64,000 nt of DNA from Paraburkholderia sejongensis (GTDB lineage Bacteria; Pseudomonadota; Gammaproteobacteria; Burkholderiales; Burkholderiaceae), in NCBI RefSeq assembly GCF_020880815.1, contig NZ_JAJITD010000020.1, positions 78,224-142,223 on the forward strand, in the 5' to 3' direction. Within the stretch, counting starts at the first letter, position 1, and every line of letters starts with the position of its first letter. Below, in pieces: positions 55,093-64,000 of this stretch. The translations under genes and the position numbers were made by a program. Under the pieces are notes generated by a model that was not told the origin of the DNA, made no database searches, and saw only the letters and a list, made by a program, of their open reading frames with translations.

Positions 55093-56394
55093 TTAGCGTT
55101 GCGCGAGCGGCTTCGCTTCACGCAGCGTTTCGCCGATGAACAGCTGACGCGGACGGCCGATCTTCTGTTCGGGGTCCGCAATCATTTCGTTCCACTGCGC
55201 AATCCAGCCGACCGTACGTGCCATCGCGAAGATACACGTGAACATCGACGTCGGAATGCCCAGCGCGCGCTGCACGATACCCGAGTAGAAGTCGACGTTC
55301 GGGTACAGCTTGCGCGACACGAAGTACTCGTCTTCGAGCGCGATCTTTTCGAGTGCCATTGCGAGCTTGAACAGCGGGTCGTCGTGCAGGCCCAGCTCTT
55401 CGAGCACTTCGTGGCAGGTCTCGCGCATCAGCTTCGCGCGCGGGTCATAGTTCTTGTACACGCGGTGGCCGAAGCCCATCAGCTTCACGCCCGAGTTCTT
55501 GTCCTTCACCTGCTTGATGAACTCAGGAATGTTGTCGACCGAGCCGATCTCTTCCAGCATGTTCAGCGCGGCTTCGTTCGCACCGCCGTGCGCCGGGCCC
55601 CACAGACACGCGATACCGGCAGCGATACACGCGAACGGATTGGCACCCGACGAACCGGCCAGACGCACGGTCGAGGTCGAGGCATTCTGCTCGTGATCCG
55701 CGTGCAGGATCAGGATACGGTCGAGCGCGCGCACCAGCACGTCGTTGACCTTGTACTCTTCGCACGGGTTCGAGAACATCATGCGCATGAAGTTCGCGCT
55801 GTACGACAGGTCGTTCTTCGGATACACGAACGGCTGACCGATGCTGTACTTGTACGCCATGGCGACGAGCGTGGGCAGCTTCGCGATCATGCGGATCGCC
55901 GACACTTCGCGGTGACGCGGGTTATTGATGTCGAGCGAGTCGTGATAGAACGCCGACAGTGCGCCGACCGCGGCGACCAGAATCGCCATCGGATGCGCGT
56001 CGCGGCGGAAGCCGCGGAAGAAGAACTGCATCTGCTCGTGCACCATCGTGTGCTTCGTGACGGTGCCGACGAATTCTTCCTTCTGCGCAGCCGTCGGCAG
56101 TTCGCCGTTCAGCAGCAGATAGCAGGTTTCGAGGAAGTCGGCGTTTTGCGCGAGGTTGTCGATCGCGTAGCCGCGGTAGAGCAGTTCGCCCTTGTCGCCG
56201 TCGATGTAGGTGATCGCCGAATTGCACGACGCCGTCGACATGAAGCCCGGATCGTACGTGAATTTGCCGGTCTGGCCGTACAGTTTGCGAATGTCGATTA
56301 CGTCCGGGCCAATCGTGCCCTTGTAAATCGGCATTTCAACGCTCGGCGAATTGTCGCTGAACGATAGCGTGGCTTTAACATCTGACGGGGTCAT
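55093..56394 (-). CDS. gltA: Citrate synthase
   Basis: A 433-residue type II (hexameric, NADH-sensitive family) citrate synthase. The motif GPAHGGANEAALNML and FGHRVYKNYDPRAKLM carry catalytic His residues, and DHEQNASTSTVRLAGSSGAN is conserved. It condenses acetyl-CoA with oxaloacetate. It follows sdhE by 72 bp, so the sdhCDAB-sdhE-gltA group forms a TCA-cycle unit. Confidence 0.98.
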   Translation of the reverse strand: MTPSDVKATLSFSDNSPSVEMPIYKGTIGPDVIDIRKLYGQTGKFTYDPGFMSTASCNSAITYIDGDKGELLYRGYAIDNLAQNADFLETCYLLLNGELPTAAQKEEFVGTVTKHTMVHEQMQFFFRGFRRDAHPMAILVAAVGALSAFYHDSLDINNPRHREVSAIRMIAKLPTLVAMAYKYSIGQPFVYPKNDLSYSANFMRMMFSNPCEEYKVNDVLVRALDRILILHADHEQNASTSTVRLAGSSGANPFACIAAGIACLWGPAHGGANEAALNMLEEIGSVDNIPEFIKQVKDKNSGVKLMGFGHRVYKNYDPRAKLMRETCHEVLEELGLHDDPLFKLAMALEKIALEDEYFVSRKLYPNVDFYSGIVQRALGIPTSMFTCIFAMARTVGWIAQWNEMIADPEQKIGRPRQLFIGETLREAKPLAQR

Positions 56395-56466
56395 AGCACA
56401 TCCTCAATCGAAGTATGGTTACAGGTTTTCGATAATTGCACGCCTGGAACAGCGGACTGGCGGCGC

Positions 56467-56739
56467 TCAAGCGTTGCGCAGCAATTCCAGAACCCGGACC
56501 ACGTCCGGGTCGGCTAGATCGCCTTCCGGTTCCTTGCGCGCGAGCAGCAAGTCCATCAGGTCGTTATCGCTCAGCTCGAGCAGGCGCGTGAGAGCGCCGA
56601 CGTCGGCATCGCTGAGGTCATGCTCATATCGGCTGAAAAAACGCTCGAAAATCAGATCGTTTTCCAGCAGGCCCCGCCGTGCACGCCAGCGAAGACGCGC
56701 GCGGCGGAGGGGGTCGGACTGATGCGATGTATCGTTCAT
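56467..56739 (-). CDS. sdhE: FAD assembly factor SdhE
   Basis: A 90-residue helical protein with the RGxxE motif (Arg22-Gly23 to Glu26 in RRGLLENDLI) and FFSRYEHDLSDADV. It helps attach FAD covalently to SdhA. Location directly between sdhB and gltA supports the call. Confidence 0.93.
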   Translation of the reverse strand: MNDTSHQSDPLRRARLRWRARRGLLENDLIFERFFSRYEHDLSDADVGALTRLLELSDNDLMDLLLARKEPEGDLADPDVVRVLELLRNA

Positions 56740-56825
56740 GGCAGTAAGCGCCGCATCGCTCCCACGCTAGCCGACTGCCCCCCGCAGGGGCAGCGTACGC
56801 GAGGAAGCGTGCGGGCTATTTCATC

Positions 56826-57530
56826 CTAGACTGCGCGACGAACCATCAATTCCTTGATCTTGCCAATCGCCTTGGTCGGGTTCAGCCCCTTCGGGCAAAC
56901 GTCGACGCAATTCATGATCGTGTGGCAACGGAACAGACGGTACGGGTCTTCCAGGTTGTCGAGACGCTCGCCAGTCGCCTGGTCGCGGCTGTCCGCGATG
57001 AAGCGATAGGCTTGCAGCAGGCCTGCCGGGCCGACGAACTTGTCCGGGTTCCACCAGAAGCTCGGGCACGAGGTCGAGCAGCTGGCGCACAGGATACATT
57101 CGTACAGACCGTCCAGCTCGTCGCGCTCTTCCGGCGACTGCAGACGTTCCTTTTCCGGGGGCGGCGTATCGTTGATCAGGTACGGCTTGATCGAGTGATA
57201 CTGGTTGAAGAACTGCGTGAAGTCGCAGATCAGGTCACGCACGACGGGCAGGCCCGGCAGCGGACGCAGCACGATCTTCTGCGGCAGGTCGTTCAGGTTC
57301 GTCAGGCACGCGAGGCCGTTCTTGCCGTTGATATTCATTGCGTCCGAACCGCACACGCCTTCGCGGCACGAGCGACGGAACGACAGGGTTTCGTCGAGCG
57401 CCTTCAGCTTGACGAGCGCGTCGAGCAGCATGCGCTCGTGCGAGTCGATTTCGACTTCGTACGTCTGCATGCGCGGTGCCGCGTCCTTGTCCGGATCGTA
57501 GCGATAGATTTCAAATGTACGCTTGGCCAT
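56826..57530 (-). CDS. sdhB: Succinate dehydrogenase iron-sulfur subunit
   Basis: A 234-residue subunit of complex II. Cluster ligands are CREGVCGSDAMNINGKNGLAC split over the [2Fe-2S] loop, CILCASCSTSCP for [4Fe-4S], and CHTIMNCVDVCPKGLNP for [3Fe-4S]. The start at 57530 (MAKRTFEIYRY) matches the family; upstream in-frame residues are non-coding. It lies 26 bp after sdhA. Confidence 0.97.
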   Translation of the reverse strand: MAKRTFEIYRYDPDKDAAPRMQTYEVEIDSHERMLLDALVKLKALDETLSFRRSCREGVCGSDAMNINGKNGLACLTNLNDLPQKIVLRPLPGLPVVRDLICDFTQFFNQYHSIKPYLINDTPPPEKERLQSPEERDELDGLYECILCASCSTSCPSFWWNPDKFVGPAGLLQAYRFIADSRDQATGERLDNLEDPYRLFRCHTIMNCVDVCPKGLNPTKAIGKIKELMVRRAV

Positions 57531-57556
57531 TTCTCTGAATTCCTTTGACTTGTGCC

Positions 57557-59332
57557 TTAGAAGGTACGCGCTTTCGGCGGCACCGATTCGACGGTCAGCG
57601 GTTGCATGTGAACCGGCTTGTAGTCGAGGCGATCGCCTTCGCTGAACCACAGCGTATGGCGCAGCCAGTTTTCGTCGTCGCGATGTTCGAAGTCGTTCTG
57701 CGCGTGCGCGCCACGGCTTTCCTTGCGCGCTTCGGCCGAGACCATCGTGGCGCGTGCCACTTCGATCAGGTTCGCCACTTCGAGCGCTTCGACACGAGCC
57801 GTGTTGAAGACCTTCGACTTGTCCTTCAGATGGATGTTGTCGACGCGTGCCGCGACTTCGCGGATCGCTTCGACACCTTCAGCCAGCAAGGCCGAGGTAC
57901 GGAACACGCCAGCGTGCTTTTGCATCGTGCCGCGGATGTCGTTCGCGACCGATTGCGCGTACTCGCCCGACGACGAATTGTCCAGCTTGGCCAGACGCGA
58001 CAGCGCGAAGTCGGCTGCATCCGCCGGCAGCGGCTTGTGTTCCTTCAGTTCCTTCACGTGCTTGACGATGTGGTTGCCGGCCGCACGGCCGAACACCACG
58101 AGGTCGAGCAGCGAGTTTGTGCCGAGACGGTTTGCACCGTGCACCGACACGCACGAGCATTCGCCCACAGCGTAGAAACCGTTGACGACTTCTTCGTGAC
58201 CCTTCGGCGTACCAACGACCTGGCCGTTGATGTTCGTCGGGATACCGCCCATCTGGTAGTGAATCGTCGGCACGACCGGGATCGGCTCTTTAATACAGTC
58301 GACGTTCGCGAACTTCAGCGCGATTTCGCGGATCGACGGCAGACGCTTCATGATCGTCTCGGCGCCGATGTGCGACAGGTCGAGCAGCACGTGATCCTTG
58401 TTCGGACCCACGCCGCGGCCTTCCTTGATTTCCTGGTCCATCGAACGCGAAACGAAGTCGCGCGGCGCCAGGTCCTTCAGCGTCGGCGCGTAGCGTTCCA
58501 TGAAACGCTCGCCGTTCGAGTTGCGCAGAATCCCGCCTTCGCCGCGCACGCCTTCGGTAATCAGCACGCCCGCGCCGGCCACGCCGGTCGGGTGGAATTG
58601 CCAGAATTCCATGTCCTGCAGCGCGATACCCGAACGGGCCGCCATGCCGAGGCCGTCGCCGGTGTTGATGAACGCGTTGGTCGATGCCGCGAAGATCCGG
58701 CCTGCGCCACCCGTGGCGAACAGCGTGGTCTTGCCTTCGAGGATGTAGACGTCGCCGGTTTCCATTTCCAGCGCGGTCACGCCGAGCACGTCGCCGTCGG
58801 CGTCGCGGATCAGGTCCAGCGCCATCCATTCGACGAAGAATTGCGTCTTCGCAGCAACGTTCTGCTGGTACAGCGTGTGCAGCAGCGCGTGACCGGTACG
58901 GTCAGCTGCCGCGCAGGCGCGTTGCACCGGCTTTTCGCCGTAGTTCGCGGTATGGCCGCCGAACGGGCGCTGATAGATCGTGCCGTCGGCGTTACGGTCG
59001 AACGGCATGCCGAAGTGTTCGAGTTCGTAGACGGCGTTCGGTGCTTCACGGCACATGAACTCGATCGCGTCCTGGTCGCCGAGCCAGTCGGAGCCCTTGA
59101 TCGTGTCGTAGAAGTGGTAGTGCCAGTTGTCTTCGCTCATGTTGCCGAGCGAAGCGCCGATGCCGCCCTGAGCAGCAACCGTGTGCGAACGCGTCGGGAA
59201 CACCTTGGACAGCACGCAAACCGACAGACCCGCACGCGCGAGTTGGAGCGACGCGCGCATTCCCGAGCCGCCCGCGCCGACGATAACCACGTCGAACTTG
59301 CGACGCGGCAGAGAATTCTTGATTGCAACCAT
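57557..59332 (-). CDS. sdhA: Succinate dehydrogenase flavoprotein subunit
   Basis: A 591-residue catalytic subunit. VVIVGAGGSGMRASLQLARA binds FAD, and RSHTVAAQGGIGASLGN holds the His that carries FAD covalently. The substrate site contains HPTGVAGAGVLITEGVRGEGG-like residues. The start at 59332 was chosen to match the family; a frame to 59374 runs into sdhD. Confidence 0.97.
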   Translation of the reverse strand: MVAIKNSLPRRKFDVVIVGAGGSGMRASLQLARAGLSVCVLSKVFPTRSHTVAAQGGIGASLGNMSEDNWHYHFYDTIKGSDWLGDQDAIEFMCREAPNAVYELEHFGMPFDRNADGTIYQRPFGGHTANYGEKPVQRACAAADRTGHALLHTLYQQNVAAKTQFFVEWMALDLIRDADGDVLGVTALEMETGDVYILEGKTTLFATGGAGRIFAASTNAFINTGDGLGMAARSGIALQDMEFWQFHPTGVAGAGVLITEGVRGEGGILRNSNGERFMERYAPTLKDLAPRDFVSRSMDQEIKEGRGVGPNKDHVLLDLSHIGAETIMKRLPSIREIALKFANVDCIKEPIPVVPTIHYQMGGIPTNINGQVVGTPKGHEEVVNGFYAVGECSCVSVHGANRLGTNSLLDLVVFGRAAGNHIVKHVKELKEHKPLPADAADFALSRLAKLDNSSSGEYAQSVANDIRGTMQKHAGVFRTSALLAEGVEAIREVAARVDNIHLKDKSKVFNTARVEALEVANLIEVARATMVSAEARKESRGAHAQNDFEHRDDENWLRHTLWFSEGDRLDYKPVHMQPLTVESVPPKARTF

Positions 59333-59336
59333 TCTT

Positions 59337-59705
59337 TTACACTCTCCAGAGAATCTGCGCAGCGTAGCCCGCACATGCGAGCAGCCAGAGGATCGTCAAC
59401 GCCTGCAGGACGAGACGCGTGCCAACGGGCTTCACATAGTCCATCCAGATGTCACGGATACCAACCCACGCGTGGTAGAACAGCGAGAGCAGCGTGACGA
59501 ACGTGGCGAGCTTCATCCACTGCGTCGCGAAGATCGACGCCCAGCCGTCGTACGAGAAGTCGCGCGCGAGGAAGAACCACGCGAGCAGAATCACCGTGTA
59601 AATCGCCATCACGCAGGCGGTGACGCGCTGCGCGAGCCAGTCGCGCAAGCCGTAATGTGCGCCGACAACGAGACGCTTCGAACCGATTCGGTTATTGGCT
59701 GCCAT
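59337..59705 (-). CDS. sdhD: Succinate dehydrogenase membrane anchor subunit D
   Basis: A 122-residue protein with three membrane helices. YGLRDWLAQRVTACVMAIYT is the typical first helix region. HAWVGIRDIWMDYVKP carries conserved quinone-site residues. It lies 3 bp after sdhC and 4 bp before sdhA. Confidence 0.95.
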   Translation of the reverse strand: MAANNRIGSKRLVVGAHYGLRDWLAQRVTACVMAIYTVILLAWFFLARDFSYDGWASIFATQWMKLATFVTLLSLFYHAWVGIRDIWMDYVKPVGTRLVLQALTILWLLACAGYAAQILWRV

Positions 59706-59708
59706 TTT

Positions 59709-60125
59709 TTAGAATGCTCCGAACAGTTTTGCCGCGAATGCGATGGTGAGCAGCGACGACACGACCAGCACGACGATAGAGGTCGACTTACCCTTCTCCT
59801 TCGAGACCGCGTCGTGGTTCGTATCCATCAGCAGGTGACGGACGCCGGCGCAGAAATGGAACATGTAAGCCCACGCGAGAACCAGCGTGATCAGCTTGAC
59901 AATGATGTTGGAGAGGAAACCCTTGAAGACCTGGAAGCTGAGCTCGGAAGTCAGGCTTTGATCGAAGAGGTACAGCAGAAACGGAAGAGAAAGAAACAAC
60001 AACGCGCCGCTCACGCGGTGCAAAATCGACACGCGCCCCGCTAGCGGGAGACGGTATGCCGTCAATATTTGCCCAAGACCGATGTTCCGGAATTCCGGCC
60101 TCGGTTTTTTTACGGCTTCTGCCAT
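59709..60125 (-). CDS. sdhC: Succinate dehydrogenase cytochrome b556 subunit
   Basis: A 138-residue three-helix anchor. SILHRVSGALLFLSLPFL is the signature of SdhC, and HFCAGVRHLLMDT provides a heme His. It is the first gene of the sdh run, with an AGGGG ribosome site. A CTAC/GTAG palindrome (60134-60144) and a TAAAAT element are seen just upstream on the minus strand. Confidence 0.95.
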   Translation of the reverse strand: MAEAVKKPRPEFRNIGLGQILTAYRLPLAGRVSILHRVSGALLFLSLPFLLYLFDQSLTSELSFQVFKGFLSNIIVKLITLVLAWAYMFHFCAGVRHLLMDTNHDAVSKEKGKSTSIVVLVVSSLLTIAFAAKLFGAF

Positions 60126-60282
60126 GCTAGACCCCTACTATGTAGTCACACTAATCCGCAATTTTAGCGCCTTTTCATATCGCGCTGCAGCGAAAACCAC
60201 CATGAGTCCTTTGCTGCGCGCGTAATGAATGCGCGTTCCGAACGGCCGGCGTACGGGACGCCGCGCCTCGTTTCAGCCCGAT

Positions 60283-61083
60283 TTAACTTAGATCGTTCTG
60301 ATAGTAATACCCGGTTGTGACATACCAACCACGCCGGACTTCAACCGGACGGTCCCCATATGTATAGGACACGCGCTCGACCGAGAGCAACGGAAAACCC
60401 GCCGGCACATGCAGCAGGTCCGCCACGGAAGGCTCCGCCGCGACCGCGCGGATCTTTTCCGTCGCGCGAATCATGCGGGTGCCGAATTCCGCCTCGAACA
60501 TCGCGTAGAGGGGCCCCTTGTACTCGGACAGCCGCTCCAGCGTAAGCCCGCGAAACACCGCGCCGGGCAGCCAGATCTCGTCGAGCACCGTGACTTCGCC
60601 GTCGAACTGCAGCAGACGCTTGATCAGCACGACCGGGTCGGCCGGCTTCAGGTCCAGTTGCCTCGCGATCTCCGCCGAGGCTCGCAGCCGCCGGCATTCG
60701 AGCAGGCGGCTCACGTGCGGATGCTCGGCGCCGTCGTCGGCGAGCAGTCGCAGGAAGCGGAACTGCGCGCGCTCTTCGTTGTGCGTTGCAACGAAAGTGC
60801 CCTTACCCTGACGGCGCACGAGCAGGTTGTCGGCCGCGAGTTCGTCGATCGCCTTGCGCACCGTCCCCTGGCTCACCTTATAGCGGGCGGCCAGTTCGAC
60901 TTCGCTGGGAATGATTTCACCCGGCTTCCATTCGCCGCTCTCGAGGCTCTGCGTAATCAAGCCCTTGATCTGCTGATACAAAGGGCTGAACGTGGGCGAC
61001 GCAGTCGCGGCGGCGGCCGATACGGCTTCGCCCGCAGCCCCTTGGCCATTCGGGTTCGCAGGGTTAGCCGGGTTCGAATTCAT
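60283..61083 (-). CDS. GntR family regulator (HutC/UTRA type)
   Basis: A 266-residue protein. The winged helix-turn-helix (GEIIPSEVELAARYKVSQGT, then VRKAIDELAADNLLVRRQGKGTF) lies at about 57-100, and the UTRA ligand domain follows. The N-terminus has 30 low-complexity residues. It sits between the sdh operon and mdh, and a perfect 20-bp palindrome lies 54 bp upstream of its start. It is probably an autoregulated controller of nearby TCA-cycle or propionate genes; this is inferred. Confidence 0.92.
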   Translation of the reverse strand: MNSNPANPANPNGQGAAGEAVSAAAATASPTFSPLYQQIKGLITQSLESGEWKPGEIIPSEVELAARYKVSQGTVRKAIDELAADNLLVRRQGKGTFVATHNEERAQFRFLRLLADDGAEHPHVSRLLECRRLRASAEIARQLDLKPADPVVLIKRLLQFDGEVTVLDEIWLPGAVFRGLTLERLSEYKGPLYAMFEAEFGTRMIRATEKIRAVAAEPSVADLLHVPAGFPLLSVERVSYTYGDRPVEVRRGWYVTTGYYYQNDLS

Positions 61084-61137
61084 CCGCGCATTTCATCATA
61101 AAGGCCCCGGCCGCGTCCAGACTTTTCCAGGCATAGA

Positions 61138-61157
61138 TATGTCTTATATAAGACATA
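61138..61157. promoter_or_regulatory. Perfect 20-bp palindrome, probable GntR operator
   Basis: TATGTCTTATATAAGACATA is a perfect 20-bp inverted repeat. It lies 54 bp upstream of the gntR start and 9 bp before a plus-strand promoter that faces mdh. Its size and symmetry fit a GntR-family operator, so it may control both directions. I saw no second copy near sdhC or prpC. Confidence 0.6.
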
Positions 61158-61165
61158 AGATAATG

Positions 61166-61194
61166 TTGACTTTGTCGATGTCGACTCCTACACT
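61166..61194 (+). promoter_or_regulatory. Sigma-70 promoter candidate facing mdh
   Basis: TTGACT (61166-61171) and TACACT (61189-61194) are separated by exactly 17 bp, a good match to the consensus. It is about 380 bp before mdh, which implies a long 5' leader. The stretch 61195-61574 holds no supported gene. Confidence 0.5.
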
Positions 61195-61574
61195 CCCTGT
61201 CGAGCAAGGGTTTGCGGGTTTTTCGGCGTTTTTTCGTTGCAGCGCCGCGACGCTCCGGCAGCCATCTGTGCCATGCCGTTCCCCACGCAGTCCAGGTTTC
61301 GATTCGCCGCCATCCTTTGGCCAGACGCTTGCCGAAACGCGCTGTTTGCAGGAGCCCGCACCGTGCAGCGGCGGTCCCGGCGCCACCATCCCCGTCCCGC
61401 TCGGCAGTACAGCTTTCCGGCATGGCGGTCTTGCCGCAGCGCGCCTCCAGGCCCGGCGTATTCCGGGTCCGCACGCGAACAGTGAATTCCGCCGTGTTTC
61501 ATAACGCTACGCTGAACGCGCATATAGAATGGCGTTTTCCCTAGCGTCTAACGCATCGTCCTGGAGATTTCTCA

Positions 61575-62558
61575 ATGGCTAAGCCCGCAAAGCGCGTTGC
61601 CGTCACCGGCGCCGCAGGTCAAATCGCTTACTCCCTGCTGTTCCGCATCGCCAATGGCGATCTGCTCGGCAAGGACCAGCCGGTGATCCTGCAACTGCTC
61701 GATCTGCCGCAAGCGCAAGGCGCCGTCAAAGGCGTCGTGATGGAACTGGATGATTGCGCATTCCCGCTGCTGTCGGGCGTCGTGATCACGGACGACCCGA
61801 AGGTCGCGTTCAAGGACGCAGACGTCGCCCTCCTCGTCGGCGCACGTCCGCGCTCGAAAGGCATGGAGCGTAAGGACCTGCTGTCGGCCAACGCCGAAAT
61901 TTTCACGGTTCAGGGCAAGGCGCTGAACGACGTCGCCAGCCGCGACGTGAAGGTGCTGGTCGTCGGCAACCCGGCCAACACCAACGCTTACATCGCAATG
62001 AAGTCGGCACCGGATCTGCCGAAGAAGAACTTCACCGCGATGCTGCGCCTGGACCACAACCGCGCGCTGTCGCAACTGGCCGCCAAGTCGGGCAAGCCGG
62101 TCGCGTCGATCGAAAAGCTCGCCGTGTGGGGCAATCACTCGCCGACCATGTACCCGGATTTCCGTTTCGCAACGGCAGAAGGCCAGGACCTGACCAAGCT
62201 GATCAACGACGACGAATGGAACCGCAACACGTTCATCCCGACCGTCGGCAAGCGCGGTGCGGCCATCATCGAAGCGCGCGGCCTGTCGTCGGCGGCATCG
62301 GCGGCTAACGCTGCGATCGACCACGTGCGCGACTGGGTGCTCGGCACCAACGGCAAGTGGGTCACGATGGGCATCCCGTCGGACGGCTCGTACGGCATCC
62401 CCGAAGACATCATCTACGGCGTGCCGGTGACCTGCGAAAACGGCGAGTACAAGCGCGTCGAAGGTCTGGAAATCGACGCGTTCTCGCGTGAAAAGATGGA
62501 CGGCACGCTGCAGGAACTGCTCGAAGAGCGCGAAGGCGTTCAGCACCTGCTGGGCTAA
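61575..62558 (+). CDS. mdh: Malate dehydrogenase
   Basis: A 327-residue NAD-dependent enzyme. [19 protein letters not shown] binds [15 protein letters not shown] is conserved, and the catalytic His is in [11 protein letters not shown]. It oxidises malate to oxaloacetate, which GltA then uses. A TGGAGA ribosome site lies before the ATG. A strong terminator follows. Confidence 0.98.
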
Positions 62559-62573
62559 GCCTCTGATGCGAAC

Positions 62574-62618
62574 AAACCGGAATACCGAAGCTGCAATGCG
62601 ACGGGTTCCGGTTTTTTT
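62574..62618 (+). terminator. Intrinsic terminator of mdh
   Basis: AAACCGGAA (62574-62582) pairs with TTCCGGTTT (62606-62614), and a seven-T run ends at 62618. It lies 16 bp after the mdh stop, so mdh is likely a single-gene transcript. Confidence 0.85.
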
Positions 62619-62748
62619 CGTGCGGATGGCCTCGCGCCCGAGGCGATCCGCTACTGATCCGAACGTGTTTTGCCGCTGCCCGGCAGCCTTCGCGCAGAGC
62701 ACGTCCGGATCCGGTCTCCCCTAACCTCCCACGCCCCACCCGCCGAAG

Positions 62749-63756
62749 ATGCGCGTTCTCACACCAGCCGAAGTGCTGTTCGATGGTGAAGTGCCTCCCG
62801 CCGTGCTGCCCGCCTGCGATCACTACGCCGGCAGCGAAAAGCTGATGCTCAAATCGCTCGCGTTGCAGCAGCAGCTCGGCCCAGTATTCGACATCACGCT
62901 CGATTGCGAAGACGGCGCGCAGGTCGGCCGCGAGGCCGAGCACGCGGAGCTGGTCGCGTCGCTGCTCGGCAGCGAACATGACCGTTTCGGCCGCGTCGGC
63001 GTGCGGATCCACGACTTCGCTCACGCGCACTGGCGCGACGACGTGCGCCTGATTCTGCGCGCCGCGAAGCGAGCGCCTGCTTACATCACGCTGCCGAAAA
63101 TTCGCAACGTGCCCGATGCGGCCGAAATGATCGCGTTTATCGAGGCGACGCGGCGCGAACTCGGCATCGCGCAGCCGGTACCGGTGCAACTGCTGGTCGA
63201 AACTCACGGCGCGCTCACGCGCGTGTTCGAACTGGCCGCGCTGCCCGGCGTCGAAGCGCTCAGCTTCGGGCTGATGGACTTTGTCTCCGCGCACGACGGC
63301 GCGATCCCCGACACCGCAATGCGTTCGCCCGGCCAGTTCGATCACCCGCTGGTGCGGCGCGCGAAGCTCGAAATCTCGGCGGCCTGCCATGCATTCGGTA
63401 AAGTACCGTCGCACAACGTCAGCACCGAAGTGCGCGACATGAGCGTGGTCGCGAACGACGCGCTGCGCGCCCGCAACGAGTTCGGCTACACGCGAATGTG
63501 GAGCATCCATCCGGCGCAGATCGAGGCGATCGTCGCCGCGTTCGCGCCGCGCGACGAGGAAATCGCCACGGCCGCCGAAATCCTGCTGGCCGCGCAGTCC
63601 GCTCAATGGGGGCCGACGCGCTACGGCGATACGCTGCACGATCGCGCGAGTTATCGCTATTACTGGTCGGTGCTGCGCCGCGCGCAGAACACCGGTCGCG
63701 CGATTCCGGAAGACGCGGCGCCACTGTTTGCGAAAGTGGGCGCTAACGGACAATAA
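62749..63756 (+). CDS. HpcH/HpaI aldolase / citrate lyase beta family protein
   Basis: A 335-residue CitE-like lyase. Motifs include DITLDCEDGAQVG, LLVETHGAL with the metal-binding Glu, and FGLMDFVSAHDGAIPDTAMR. The family cleaves or forms CoA esters such as malyl-CoA or citryl-CoA; the substrate is not certain. It lies 65 bp before prpC on the same strand, which suggests a link to propionyl-CoA or acetyl-CoA metabolism. Confidence 0.88.
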   Translation: MRVLTPAEVLFDGEVPPAVLPACDHYAGSEKLMLKSLALQQQLGPVFDITLDCEDGAQVGREAEHAELVASLLGSEHDRFGRVGVRIHDFAHAHWRDDVRLILRAAKRAPAYITLPKIRNVPDAAEMIAFIEATRRELGIAQPVPVQLLVETHGALTRVFELAALPGVEALSFGLMDFVSAHDGAIPDTAMRSPGQFDHPLVRRAKLEISAACHAFGKVPSHNVSTEVRDMSVVANDALRARNEFGYTRMWSIHPAQIEAIVAAFAPRDEEIATAAEILLAAQSAQWGPTRYGDTLHDRASYRYYWSVLRRAQNTGRAIPEDAAPLFAKVGANGQ

Positions 63757-63821
63757 ACAGGTGGCATCAGCGAAGCGCTTCGACCGGCTGCCTTGAGCCG
63801 GCACACAGGAGAACGCGGAAG

Positions 63822-64000
63822 ATGAGCGACACGACGCAAACCGCCAGTGCAGCGGGCGGCAACGAAACACAAAGCGGCTTCAAGCCGAAAAAATCCGTCG
63901 CGCTGTCCGGCGTGACCGCGGGCAACACCGCGCTGTGCACGGTCGGCAAGACCGGCAACGATCTGCATTACCGCGGCTACGACATCCTCGACATCGCCGG
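63822..64000 (+). CDS. prpC: 2-methylcitrate synthase (partial, N-terminus)
   Basis: Only the first 59 codons are in the window. After an N-terminal Ala/Thr-rich tail, the sequence reads SVALSGVTAGNTALCTVGK, then TGNDLHYRGYDILDIA, which is the start of PrpC-type citrate synthases. AGGAG lies upstream of the ATG. The enzyme condenses propionyl-CoA with oxaloacetate. The gene continues past the right edge. Confidence 0.85.
   Translation, partial: MSDTTQTASAAGGNETQSGFKPKKSVALSGVTAGNTALCTVGKTGNDLHYRGYDILDIA

Overview
The window is GC-rich, densely packed chromosomal DNA from a Burkholderia sensu lato bacterium, most likely Paraburkholderia. The call rests on gene order. The run mdh / gntR / sdhCDAB-sdhE-gltA / leuC-entericidin-leuD-leuB-asd-fimV-truA-trpF-trpB-DNA methyltransferase-trpA-accD-folC-SPOR-cvpA-purF-metZ is, from memory, the housekeeping block carried on the second chromosome of Burkholderia. 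No rRNA, tRNA, CRISPR array, insertion sequence or prophage gene was seen.

Left part (1-12.4 kb), accessory metabolism and regulation. An MFS anion symporter (cut by the left edge), a MarR regulator and a formylglycine-type sulfatase/phosphohydrolase form a small catabolic unit with two matching operator-like palindromes. Next come a tautomerase with a divergent LysR regulator, a secreted low-complexity protein, an Xre/RES toxin-antitoxin pair with a repeat-rich promoter, a metallophosphoesterase, a three-subunit FAD/Fe-S/cytochrome c dehydrogenase of the Burkholderia glucose-dehydrogenase type, and a DUF1345 membrane protein.

Middle (12.8-31.6 kb), one large alpha-glucan/trehalose cluster on the + strand: glgE, treS-maltokinase, glgB, glgX, treZ, malQ, treY. 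Several genes overlap by 4-8 bases. It encodes the TreS/Mak/GlgE/GlgB route (trehalose to maltose to maltose-1-phosphate to branched glucan) and the reverse GlgX/TreY/TreZ route (glucan back to trehalose), with MalQ for short maltodextrins. GlgE carries an extra N-terminal GH13-like domain that has lost its acid/base residue.

From 31.6 to 35.3 kb lie a CNNM/CorC-type membrane protein, a histidine-kinase-like protein whose ATP-binding boxes are degenerate, an FKBP prolyl isomerase and an AraC regulator.

Right part (35.3-64 kb), mostly minus strand. It holds metZ, purF, cvpA, a SPOR protein, folC, accD, the trpF-trpB-trpA genes interrupted by an orphan beta-class DNA methyltransferase, truA, a FimV-like protein, asd, leuBDC with an entericidin lipoprotein, gltA, sdhE and sdhBADC. 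A GntR regulator, with a perfect 20-bp palindrome in its upstream region, faces mdh, a CoA-ester lyase and the start of prpC on the + strand. Upstream of asd is a possible 38-residue Ile/Thr-rich leader peptide followed by mutually exclusive hairpins; this is the most attractive candidate for an undescribed regulatory element.
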